Assembly (NCBI RefSeq): GCF_011009015.1
Contig: NZ_CP048878.1
Span: 4,246,354-4,310,353, forward strand
Direction of reading: 5' to 3'
Origin: Spartinivicinus ruber
Lineage (GTDB): Bacteria; Pseudomonadota; Gammaproteobacteria; Pseudomonadales; Zooshikellaceae
DNA: 64,000 nt
The translations under genes were made by a program, and so were the position numbers. How positions within the stretch are numbered: position 1 is the stretch's first letter; each line of letters starts with the position of its first letter. Below are positions 18,252 to 26,208 of this stretch, in pieces. The notes under the pieces were generated by a model. The model had not been told where the DNA came from. It saw only the letters and a program-made list of their open reading frames with translations, and made no database searches.

Positions 18252-18659
18252 CTATACCGGCGTAATTAAACTCACGGTAGGAAAGTAAGTTGTAAATCGC
18301 CCCTTATCTCTGGAAATTAGCGAATAGCCTTTAACTGCTGCATGTGCTCCAATAAAAAAATCAGGTAATACATTACTTTTATTGCCACCTTTGCGACGAT
18401 ATTGTAGAAAAGCTTTACCAGCTAAAAACAACGCCTCGCGAGGAATTTCCAGCATTTCAAATTGGCAGTGGCTGATAAACTCCTCGTATTCTTCAATTTT
18501 ATTAAAACCAATGGACACTTCCGCATAAACAGTTGAGTTAATTGCCAATGTATAGTGTTCATCTAACTTTTCTAAGGTGCTTGCTGACCACTCATACCAA
18601 TCAGAGTCTGGTTTGGCTAAATCGAGTAAAATATTGCTATCAACCAAAGCAACCGACAT
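18252..18659 (-). CDS. VapC-like PIN-domain toxin (RNase), copy 2
   Basis: 135 residues, identical in protein sequence to the toxin at 4129-4536. The DNA differs only at a few silent positions, for example AAATCGAG for AAATCAAG. All four acidic PIN residues are kept, and the start codon overlaps the antitoxin stop by one base. Because both toxin genes look intact, each antitoxin should neutralise either toxin, so the two operons probably form one shared addiction system. Confidence 0.88.
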   Translation of the reverse strand: MSVALVDSNILLDLAKPDSDWYEWSASTLEKLDEHYTLAINSTVYAEVSIGFNKIEEYEEFISHCQFEMLEIPREALFLAGKAFLQYRRKGGNKSNVLPDFFIGAHAAVKGYSLISRDKGRFTTYFPTVSLITPV

Positions 18660-18886
18660 TAATTATCGCCTCTCGTCAGAGCCATAATTTCATCAGTTGA
18701 CATCACGACACTGGCTACTTTATGGGCTGTTCGAAAGCGGCTTTTCTTAGTCGCTGGCTTAATCACTTCTATATAAATACGACCATCCGGGCTCTCAATG
18801 AACTCGATTTCAGTGTCAGCCGTAATGCCTTTTTTGTCTCGAATGGCTTGGGGAATAGTGACTTGCCCCTTAGTGGTGACTTTCAT
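18659..18886 (-). CDS. VapB-like AbrB/SpoVT-fold antitoxin, copy 2
   Basis: 75 residues from ATG at 18886, with AGGAG seven bases upstream as in copy 1. In this reading it differs from copy 1 by one residue (ASVVMS instead of ASVMMS). The DNA-binding opening MKVTTKGQVTIP and the toxin-binding tail are kept. Confidence 0.87.
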   Translation of the reverse strand: MKVTTKGQVTIPQAIRDKKGITADTEIEFIESPDGRIYIEVIKPATKKSRFRTAHKVASVVMSTDEIMALTRGDN

Positions 18887-18899
18887 GTGCTGCTCCTGG

Positions 18900-18927
18900 G
18901 TATTACCCATACTGGTAAGAGTAATAC
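18900..18927. promoter_or_regulatory. Imperfect inverted repeat, likely vapBC operator (copy 2)
   Basis: GTATTACCC (18900-18908) pairs with GAGTAATAC (18919-18927) with one mismatch. The T-to-C change breaks the perfect symmetry of copy 1 and could weaken autorepression. Confidence 0.45.
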
Positions 18928-19061
18928 TTTTGTGTGGCCGTAGCAAGTAACTGTGGCACAGCTCTTGATATGACTAGGCTCCCTAAGATACTTAGGGTTG
19001 CTTTTTGTGGCACTGAGCCATAGAAAAAGCGACTATATCCTTGAGTAGACCTTATGAAATC

Positions 19062-19098
19062 CCCCAGCGTCCCCCTTTATCAAAGGGGGACGCTGGGG
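19062..19098. repeat. 17-bp perfect palindrome upstream of copy G
   Basis: CCCCAGCGTCCCCCTTT-ATC followed by the exact reverse complement. It is an extended version of the array palindrome, in the gene-free DNA between the second vapB and copy G. Confidence 0.75.
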
Positions 19099-19252
19099 AG
19101 AGTGAGGGAGCTTATGCAGTGAGTTAATCAAAAAAATAGATAAGGTAAGAATAAATAATCACCAAAGTTACTACTCACTTTATTTTCATCCCTTTTATTC
19201 CTTATAAAATACGCAGTCAAACTTCATCCTACTCAATACAACCCAAATGTCT

Positions 19253-19289
19253 TATAATGGCCTGCCAATTTTAGTTGTAATAAAAGGTG
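19253..19289 (+). promoter_or_regulatory. Promoter -10 and ribosome-binding site of array copy G
   Basis: TATAAT at 19253-19258 and AAGGTG at 19284-19289, common leader type. Confidence 0.65.
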
Positions 19290-19296
19290 TTTACCT

Positions 19297-21642
19297 ATGG
19301 TAAGGAAGCTTGTTGTATTACTTAGTTCAGTTCTATTTATCTCTACTCAAGTTACTGCTGATACAAATAATGATGTTATAAATTTTGATTTAAATAGCGC
19401 TGAAGTCAAGTTTAGCTATGCCAAAGATCATAATGAAGTCCTTTCAAATTATTGCCGTGCCAATCCATATGAAACTACAGCAGTTCAATTTAATAAAACT
19501 GATAAAAAACATGTGTATCTCTATGGAATTGTTTTCAATGCTCCATTTTTAACACCTAACTACTCCTATTTTTATAGATACACTCATCAGTCATATAAAA
19601 AAATAAATAACACACCTATATCACTTCCTACGATAAAAAATTGTCCTAATGACATATCTGAGACAAAAAGCTATCTTGAAGAAGTCTTTTATGGTGATTT
19701 CAATGGGGACAATGAACAAGACATCCTTTTTATTCCCAAGCATCATTCTATTAATGGTAAAGCTTATGTTTTCAATAGCTTTAAAATATCTGAGTTAAAT
19801 TTAAAGTTTTATTTGCCACCGAGTAAACTATTTGAGCTTGTTGATCGAGATAACTTCACATCATTGAAAGACATATCGTATTTATTTAATGGAAAAGCAT
19901 CAAGTTACAATATCACCATCCAAGACCGCAACAAAGACGGCCGTGACGATCTATTAATCACCCGCCCTGGCGCCCCCGACTTAATTGCCTTTGCCGCCCC
20001 TGATGGGAGTTTCCCTAAAGCCGAAGTCGACACCGGCATTGGTAAATACAACGGCCCTTCTCTATATAAAAGCCAGTTTTGTAACCGCGCCTTATTAACC
20101 CAACACCCTGATGAAAACCCATCAACAGTATTATTTGATGATATCTGTCGTACGGCTTATGTGAGCCCACCCGCCACGGGCACAACAGAAGTCACCGCAT
20201 TAACCCCTGATCCTGACAATGCCGCCTTTTGCCCTAAATTAGCAACGGCTCAAACCAATCAAACGGAATTATTAAAAGAACTGGGACAAGCCAACACCAA
20301 GTTTAAAACCATTATGGGTAGCCTGCCTCACGATACCCAACTGGTGGCGTATACCGATAAGCGAGAACAGGCTTTTAATGATTTATTAGCGGCTGAGCAA
20401 GCCGAAGCGGCCGTACGTAAAACCGTGTTATCCCAACGGCGAGCCATTGGCCAATTGGAATTAGATGTGGAGGATTGCGCCTTATTAGGCACGGATTGTA
20501 ATACGGCGCAACTTCAACTCAATGCCGCCCAACAAGCCTTAACTCAGTTATTAACCGAATTAGATGCCGCCGTCGAAGCCCGGTTAGTTAAACAACAGGT
20601 GTATGACCAAGCCTATGATACCTATGGCGAGGCGTTAGATGCCTACTTAACTGTGGATACGGAATTAGCTGCCTTAATTGAGGAATTTAAAGCTCTGCAA
20701 GATAAGGAGTTAGCGCTTTACCGAGAATTTGCGGGCTTGGAAGGCGCCACCGCACAAATCCAATACCAATGGGATTGGGCTGAGCAGGTGAATCGTTATC
20801 AAGCTTTAAACCAATCATTAAAAATGCAATGGCAACCCTTGCCGGTGACGGGTGCAAAAATACTGGCGGAATTGCAGGAAAAACCCGAAACCCCACTCGG
20901 CGATAAAGCCATTACCCTACCCGCTGTCTTGTATACCAGCATTGATGATCAAGCGGCTAACGTGAAAATCAATGGCTATGAAACCGCATTAATGCCGAAA
21001 GGGGATGCAGTAATAACCAGCACTTTACGTAAAGAACCCTCCAACCCGATCAGTTTACCCAGTAAAATTAATGGCACTGTTGGTTTGAGCTTAGCGGGTT
21101 ATTGCCCGTTTGCACCCAGTGCTAATCAACCACAACCAATAGAAAACTTAGCCGCCCATTTAACCCCCCACATTCAGTATGAATACGAAGAACAAATTAA
21201 ACGGGGTTACACCGCGAAATATAAACTGGATACCTTTGTCAAAACCATTGTGCGCACCAAGAAAAAGAAAAAATGGTTTAAAAAGAAGAAAAAAACCTAT
21301 ATCGAGCGGAAAGTCATTACCAGCGATTGGTTTAATATCCAATTCGACGCCACCAGTGGTGAATACGCCTACTCCCCTGCTGAACAGGATCAAATTACCC
21401 GTGAAGTAAAATCGGATTTAGTCCGCCGAGTCAATACCGCCATTGGCGCCCTATATGCTGATAACAGCCAGTGCCAACAAAATAAAGATTGCAGCTATGG
21501 CTATTGGTTAGGTCAATTAACCGGCAACAATGACGACACCAAAGCTATCCAACAATTTAAACAGGGGAATTCCAAATGGGTGGAAGAAACCGTGTATGGT
21601 ATCCGTTATCGACCCAAGACCGGTTGGGTGGGATTTAGGTAG
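19297..21642 (+). CDS. Array copy G: secreted variable-N / constant-C protein, class 2
   Basis: 781 residues, the shortest intact copy. The class 2 variable domain is closest to copy B (GKAYVFNSFKISELNLK against VFNSFKVSELKLK), with Cys in NYCRAN and KNCPND and loop DFNGDNEQD. The constant module begins at 19924 and carries AAPDGSFPK in place of AAEDGSFPK. It shares LVAYTDKREQ and KSQFC with copy F, and its 3' third resembles B and E (QPQPIENLAAHLTP, SDWFNIQFDATSG). The six-C tract at 21164-21169 is in frame, which makes G a natural template for repairing B. Near the end it reads EETVYGIRY rather than EEVVYGIRY. Confidence 0.85.
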   Translation: MVRKLVVLLSSVLFISTQVTADTNNDVINFDLNSAEVKFSYAKDHNEVLSNYCRANPYETTAVQFNKTDKKHVYLYGIVFNAPFLTPNYSYFYRYTHQSYKKINNTPISLPTIKNCPNDISETKSYLEEVFYGDFNGDNEQDILFIPKHHSINGKAYVFNSFKISELNLKFYLPPSKLFELVDRDNFTSLKDISYLFNGKASSYNITIQDRNKDGRDDLLITRPGAPDLIAFAAPDGSFPKAEVDTGIGKYNGPSLYKSQFCNRALLTQHPDENPSTVLFDDICRTAYVSPPATGTTEVTALTPDPDNAAFCPKLATAQTNQTELLKELGQANTKFKTIMGSLPHDTQLVAYTDKREQAFNDLLAAEQAEAAVRKTVLSQRRAIGQLELDVEDCALLGTDCNTAQLQLNAAQQALTQLLTELDAAVEARLVKQQVYDQAYDTYGEALDAYLTVDTELAALIEEFKALQDKELALYREFAGLEGATAQIQYQWDWAEQVNRYQALNQSLKMQWQPLPVTGAKILAELQEKPETPLGDKAITLPAVLYTSIDDQAANVKINGYETALMPKGDAVITSTLRKEPSNPISLPSKINGTVGLSLAGYCPFAPSANQPQPIENLAAHLTPHIQYEYEEQIKRGYTAKYKLDTFVKTIVRTKKKKKWFKKKKKTYIERKVITSDWFNIQFDATSGEYAYSPAEQDQITREVKSDLVRRVNTAIGALYADNSQCQQNKDCSYGYWLGQLTGNNDDTKAIQQFKQGNSKWVEETVYGIRYRPKTGWVGFR

Positions 21643-21665
21643 TGTAAAACCCTAGCCACAGCTCT

Positions 21666-21690
21666 ATTCCCCCTTTATTAAAGGGGGAAT
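21666..21690. repeat. CCCCCTTT palindrome after copy G
   Basis: ATTCCCCCTTT-ATT-AAAGGGGGAAT, an 11-bp perfect stem 23 bases after the stop codon. Confidence 0.7.
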
Positions 21691-21855
21691 AATTGCATCG
21701 TTATTACCATACAAGTCGTTTAAGCTACTTTGAAAGCTCAGACAAGTATGGGTACGAACAAACAATAAAGTTACTACTCACTTTATTTTCATCCCTTTTA
21801 TTCCCTATAAAATACGCAGCCAAACTTCACCCTACTCAATACAGCCTAAATGTCT

Positions 21856-21892
21856 TACAATGGCCCGCCAATTTTAGTTGTAATAAAAGGTG
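21856..21892 (+). promoter_or_regulatory. Promoter -10 (variant) and ribosome-binding site of array copy H
   Basis: The -10 reads TACAAT (21856-21861) where copies A-G have TATAAT, a change likely to weaken the promoter. AAGGTG lies at 21887-21892. Confidence 0.6.
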
Positions 21893-21899
21893 TTTACCT

Positions 21900-24320
21900 A
21901 TGGTAAGGAAGCTTGTTGTATTACTAAGCCTAAGTTTATTTTACTCTCAGATAACTGTTTCCGGCACAAACCACATTATTGATTATAAACCATCCAAAAT
22001 CAATATCTACGAAAAACATAAAACAAGTTATTGGCATACGCCGATTCTTGCTCCTATTTATCTAAATAATGGGTCATGTGAAAAACGTATCAATTACTTT
22101 GAATCATCTTCCAAGGTTTTCATTACCCAAAGTACTAGAAATTTCGACTATGTAATAACAACCACATCCATAGGTACAAAGAAAAACAATGTATTTAATG
22201 GATTCTATCAATTTTATATATTTGACAATCATAAATCTTATAGAAAAAATTTAAAAGAATGGAAACTACATGATATTGGGGTTAAACGAAACCAAAGATG
22301 TCGCGGCGATATTAGTGATATTAAAAAAAAACCTGGAAGAACCTATTACTCTGACTTTAACAATGATGGTTTAACAGATCTTCTCTATCTGACTAAAAAT
22401 AAAGCATTTCACCAAAAAGCTCTAATTTTTTATGGAAGAGAGTTAGACAATCTCAACTTAAAAAAACATGTCAATGGACACAGTTTCCTGACTAGTGGTC
22501 ACCTGCACAGAAAAGAAGTTGAAAAAAACAACCAAGGCCCCAAAGTTTTAGATATTTCACATTTCACAGGAGACTGGTCAAACGTCACCATTACTATCCT
22601 AGACCGCAACAAAGATGGTTTCAAAGATCTATTAATCACCCGTCCCAACGCGCCTGATTTAATTGCTTTTACTGGCTCTAATGGCTATTTTTCTAAAACA
22701 GAAGTGGATACGGGCATTGGTAAATATAATGGCCCGTCATTATATAAAAGTCGTTTTTGTAACCGCGCCTTGTTAACCCAGCACCCAGACGAAAACCCTT
22801 CAACCGTGTTATTTGATGACATCTGTCGTACGGCTTATGTCAGTCCACCAGCCACCGGCACAACAGAAGTCACGGCATTAACCCCTGCCACTGACAATGC
22901 CGCCTTTTGCCCTAAACTAACAGCCACACAAACGGAGCAAACGGAATTATTAAAAGAACTGGGACAAGCCAACACCAAGTTTAAAACCATTATGGGTAGT
23001 CTGCTTCACGATACCCAACTGATGACGTATGCGACTACGCGGGAACAGGCTTTTAATGATTTATTAGCGGCTGAGCAAGCCGAAGCGGCGGTGCGAAAAA
23101 CGGTATTATCTCAGCGACGAACTATTGGCCAGTTGGAATTGGATGTGGAAGATTGTGCGTTATTAGGCACAGATTGTAATACAGCGCAACATCAACTCAA
23201 TGCCGCCCAACAAGCCTTAACTCAGTTATTAACCGAATTAGATGCCGCCGTCGAAGCCCGGTTAGTTAAACAACAGTTGTATGACCAAGCGTTTGATGCC
23301 TATGGCGAGGCGTTAGATGCCTACTTAACCGTGGATACGGAGTTAGCTGCCTTATTTGAGGAATTTAAAGCTCTGCAAGATAAGGAGTTAGCGCTTTACC
23401 GAGAATTTGCGGGCTTGGAAGGCGCCACCGCACAAATCCAATACCAATGGGATTGGGCTGAACAGGTTAATCGTTATAAGCAATTAAACCAGCTATTAAA
23501 AATGCAATGGCAACCCTTACCAGTGACGGGTACAAAAATCCTCGCCGAATTGCAAGAAAAACCTGAAACCCCACTCGGCGATAAAGCCATTACCCTACCC
23601 GCTGTCTTGTATACCAGCATTGATGACCAAGCGGCTAATGTAAAAATTAATGGTTATGAAACCACATTAATGCCCAAGGGCGATACCGTCATTACCAGCA
23701 CCTTACGTAAGGGGCCATCTAATACTATTAATCTACCCAGTAAAATCAATGGGACTATTGGCCTGAGCTTAGCCGGCTATTGCCCGTTTGCGCCAAGTGC
23801 CAATCAACCCCAGCCGGTAGAAAACCTAGCCGCTCACTTAACCCCACACATTCAGTATGAATACGAAGAACAAATTAAACGAGGTTACACCGCGAAATAT
23901 AAGCTCGACACCTTTGTCAAAACCATTGTCCGCACCGAGAAAAAGAGGAAATGGTTTAAAAAGAAGAAAAAGACCTATATTGTGCGAAAATTTATTACCA
24001 GCGATTGGTTTAATATTCAATTCGACGCCACCAGTGGTGAGTACGCCTACTCCCCTGCTGAACAGGATCAAATTACCCGTGAAGTAAAATCGGATTTAGT
24101 CCGCCGAGTCAATACTGCCATTGGTGCCTTATATGCGGATAACAGCCAGTGCCAGCAAAATAAAGATTGCAGCTATGGCTATTGGTTAGGTCAATTAACC
24201 GGCAACAATGACGACACCAAAGCCATCCAACAATTTAAACAAGGCAATTCCAAATGGGTCGAAGAAGTCGTATATGGGATTCGCTATCGACCTAAGACCG
24301 GTTGGGTGGGGTTTAGGTAG
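21900..24320 (+). CDS. Array copy H: secreted variable-N / constant-C protein, class 1, most divergent constant region
   Basis: 806 residues from ATG at 21900. The open frame extends upstream to 21693, but that would run through the promoter and leader, and the MVRKL start is shared by all copies. The variable domain is class 1 (SKINIYEKHKTSYWHTPILA; GSCEKR and NQRCRGD cysteines; loop DFNNDGLTD). The first ~35 residues of the constant module are more diverged than in any other copy (DRNKDGFKDLLITRPNAPD, TGSNGYFSKTEVD). Further differences are SLLHDTQ for SLPHDTQ, a changed basic cluster (RTEKKRKWFKKKKK) and IVRKFITSDWF. As the last intact member, H may be less exposed to homogenisation. Confidence 0.85.
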   Translation: MVRKLVVLLSLSLFYSQITVSGTNHIIDYKPSKINIYEKHKTSYWHTPILAPIYLNNGSCEKRINYFESSSKVFITQSTRNFDYVITTTSIGTKKNNVFNGFYQFYIFDNHKSYRKNLKEWKLHDIGVKRNQRCRGDISDIKKKPGRTYYSDFNNDGLTDLLYLTKNKAFHQKALIFYGRELDNLNLKKHVNGHSFLTSGHLHRKEVEKNNQGPKVLDISHFTGDWSNVTITILDRNKDGFKDLLITRPNAPDLIAFTGSNGYFSKTEVDTGIGKYNGPSLYKSRFCNRALLTQHPDENPSTVLFDDICRTAYVSPPATGTTEVTALTPATDNAAFCPKLTATQTEQTELLKELGQANTKFKTIMGSLLHDTQLMTYATTREQAFNDLLAAEQAEAAVRKTVLSQRRTIGQLELDVEDCALLGTDCNTAQHQLNAAQQALTQLLTELDAAVEARLVKQQLYDQAFDAYGEALDAYLTVDTELAALFEEFKALQDKELALYREFAGLEGATAQIQYQWDWAEQVNRYKQLNQLLKMQWQPLPVTGTKILAELQEKPETPLGDKAITLPAVLYTSIDDQAANVKINGYETTLMPKGDTVITSTLRKGPSNTINLPSKINGTIGLSLAGYCPFAPSANQPQPVENLAAHLTPHIQYEYEEQIKRGYTAKYKLDTFVKTIVRTEKKRKWFKKKKKTYIVRKFITSDWFNIQFDATSGEYAYSPAEQDQITREVKSDLVRRVNTAIGALYADNSQCQQNKDCSYGYWLGQLTGNNDDTKAIQQFKQGNSKWVEEVVYGIRYRPKTGWVGFR

Positions 24321-24345
24321 TGTAAAACCCTAGCCACAGCTCTAT

Positions 24346-24366
24346 TCCCCCTTTATTAAAGGGGGA
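24346..24366. repeat. CCCCCTTT palindrome after copy H
   Basis: TCCCCCTTT-ATT-AAAGGGGGA, a 9-bp perfect stem 25 bases after the stop codon, matching the element after copy G. Confidence 0.65.
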
Positions 24367-24535
24367 TTAATTGCATCCTTGTTAGCAAACGAGTTGTTTA
24401 AGCTACTTTTAAAAACTTAGACGAGTGCAGATACGAACAAATAATTAACAAAGTTATTACTCACTTCCGATTTACTCCTTAACTACTTATTACACTCAGT
24501 TTAAAATAACCCTATCCATTAGCCATCATATGTAT

Positions 24536-24679
24536 TATAATGGAGAACTAGCTTAGTTGTGACCAAAGGTGTTTTATAATGGTAAGGAAGCTTCTTGTTG
24601 TATATTATCACTGCCCCTCATTTTATTTACCGCAGCAAAACTTCTAGCACTACAAATAATATTATTTGAGTTTACCTGA
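24536..24679 (+). pseudogene. Array remnant I: promoter, leader and broken signal-peptide start
   Basis: TATAAT (24536-24541), a leader with TTAGTTGTGACCAAAGGTG, and ATGGTAAGGAAGCTTCTTG (ATG at 24579) match the start of the other copies. After MVRKLLV the frame is lost. A +1 shift would give a hydrophobic signal-like stretch (LSLPLILFTAAKLLAL) that stops at 24677-24679. Nothing of the variable or constant domains follows. This is the 3' boundary of the array, probably a truncated ninth copy left after deletion. Confidence 0.75.
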
Positions 24680-24737
24680 TGTATAAAGTTTTTAATTGAG
24701 CTAGTAAAACAAGAATTAATTAGAAGGATTTTATGGA

Positions 24738-25775
24738 ATGAATAAGCTCATCGCGTCTGTAATTGCTCTAAGTATCCAGCAATCATACGCTGTATCGACT
24801 ACAATTAGTCAACCTGACATACCAACCTACTGTGAGCAAAATTTTACTCAATGTGACTATGACTCAAATGGTCGAGTTAAGTTTTACACAAATGAATATG
24901 ATGAAAAAGTTTCTATCCAATACAATGAATTAAATCAAGTTAGCTCTATTACTAATTCCAAAAAGGGTGTTGTATCTTTCAAATATAATACAGAAGGGTT
25001 AAGAACCGAGAAAAAAATTGGTACCGATCGCACTATAGAGTATCAATATGATAATTTAAGTCGAGTCACTAGCCGGCTTGAAAATGGCTTACTTGTATAT
25101 AAATATACCTATGATGAGTGCAAATATGGTGAAGGTAAACTTTGCTCAGTTCGAGGTAATCAATATTCATCTGCATATTCATATAAAGCAGATGGCTCAC
25201 TTGAGAAGGTAACTAAAAGAATTCATCAGAACATTGTGACCAAAACTGATTTTTCATTTGTTAACTCTCGCGTTCGACGTTCTATTTCAGATAATAATCT
25301 ATCTGCAAATAATAATGATGGTATCATTTCTGTCAACACCGATGGCGTGCCTTCTTTTGATGAAACACACCCTGATTTTCACCATTATTTTTTATCAAAT
25401 TTCTGTGATAACAGCAGTTCCTGGTGTAATTATAGAAATGCAAAGCAAGGTTTGTTGCGCTTTCCCGCTCCAGGTGGTAATGGTTCACCTATTAGAGATG
25501 AACAAGTTTCTGTTGTTAAATCTCTTGGTTATACAATAGGTTCAGTACGGCATGAAGTATATAACCAAGGTGAAACTGTCATTAATGTTACACTTAAAAA
25601 CCATGATCTTTACCCAGGTATTGTCAGACGGTGGGTAACCAATGCTAGCAATGTAACTACAATTAATACTTATGGCGAAGGAACTGGTTCTTATGGTGGT
25701 CCCAACGTTTGGCTTGCCGACACACTATGGAACTCTGTTGATAAAGACCTTTTTAATTACATAAAAAAACTATAG
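24738..25775 (+). CDS. Secreted YD-repeat (RHS-like) protein with distinct C-terminal domain
   Basis: 345 residues. AGAAGGA lies nine bases before the ATG. The signal peptide spans about 1-18 (cut after QQSYA). Residues ~35-165 hold short YD-type repeats (YDSNGRVKFYTNEYD, YNTEGLRTEKKIG, YQYDNLSRVTSRLENG), as in RHS and teneurin-like shells but far too few to form a closed cocoon. The C-terminal ~170 residues, after SRVRRSISDN, differ in character: Asn/Gly-rich with HPDFHHYF, ETVINVTLKNHDLYPG and GEGTGSYGGPNVW. I recall similar tails in polymorphic toxins, but no catalytic motif is certain. The TAG stop overlaps the GTG of the next small membrane gene, so the two are co-translated. It could be a small secreted toxin or an envelope protein. 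Confidence 0.65.
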   Translation: MNKLIASVIALSIQQSYAVSTTISQPDIPTYCEQNFTQCDYDSNGRVKFYTNEYDEKVSIQYNELNQVSSITNSKKGVVSFKYNTEGLRTEKKIGTDRTIEYQYDNLSRVTSRLENGLLVYKYTYDECKYGEGKLCSVRGNQYSSAYSYKADGSLEKVTKRIHQNIVTKTDFSFVNSRVRRSISDNNLSANNNDGIISVNTDGVPSFDETHPDFHHYFLSNFCDNSSSWCNYRNAKQGLLRFPAPGGNGSPIRDEQVSVVKSLGYTIGSVRHEVYNQGETVINVTLKNHDLYPGIVRRWVTNASNVTTINTYGEGTGSYGGPNVWLADTLWNSVDKDLFNYIKKL

Positions 25776-26092
25776 TGATAAGCACTATGAGAGACAATAA
25801 TTTTAGAATAGTCACTTTACGCTGGATAACTGATATTGTTTGTCTCTCAGTGATACTAGCCACGATCACTTATTTTGCAGATGAAGTGGTGAATCTTATT
25901 ATCCTTAACAATAAACAAGAAATGATTATTTTTGGTATAATCATAATAGGAGCTCCTTGTGCTTTAATACTATCAACAGTCTCTTTATTCATTAACAAGA
26001 AAACCAGAGATATTTTTTATTTATGTATAAGCAGTGTTAGTGCAATATGGGCGATTATGATTGTAGGAATTGTGCTGAAGGGGATGATTTGA
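25775..26092 (+). CDS. Small three-helix membrane protein, possible immunity partner
   Basis: 105 residues from GTG at 25775, overlapping the stop of the YD-repeat gene by one base. An ATG at 25787 is the alternative start, and neither has a clear ribosome-binding site. Three hydrophobic segments are visible (about 18-36, 47-69 and 80-103). There is no signal-peptidase site and no known motif. Tight overlap with a possible polymorphic toxin suggests an immunity protein, but that is inference from position alone. It has no likeness to the array proteins. Confidence 0.55.
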   Translation: MISTMRDNNFRIVTLRWITDIVCLSVILATITYFADEVVNLIILNNKQEMIIFGIIIIGAPCALILSTVSLFINKKTRDIFYLCISSVSAIWAIMIVGIVLKGMI

Positions 26093-26208
26093 TTATTTGT
26101 ACTCAATAATCATCGACTACCATTTACGAAAAAGTAATTGGCATTGCATTATTTTTTTCTTACTAAAAAACAACTTTCAAACCATTACATGTATCAAGGA
26201 AACTATTT

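Larger units (their letters stand above)
17621..19316. repeat. Segmental duplication unit 2 (end of copy F, vapBC, start of copy G)
   Basis: Second copy of the 1.7-kb block at 3498-5193, at a constant offset of 14123 bases. It places a second toxin-antitoxin operon between copies F and G, in the same orientation and at the same distance from both genes as the first. Confidence 0.85.

Noticed and set aside
21693-21899. 69-codon N-terminal extension of array copy H
   Set aside because: It would read through the conserved promoter and leader; all other copies start at the MVRKL ATG with AAGGTG upstream.
1565-24320. CRISPR array or large integron as explanation of the repeats
   Set aside because: The repeats are whole genes with promoters; there are no short regularly spaced direct repeats, no attC-like sites and no cas or integrase gene.
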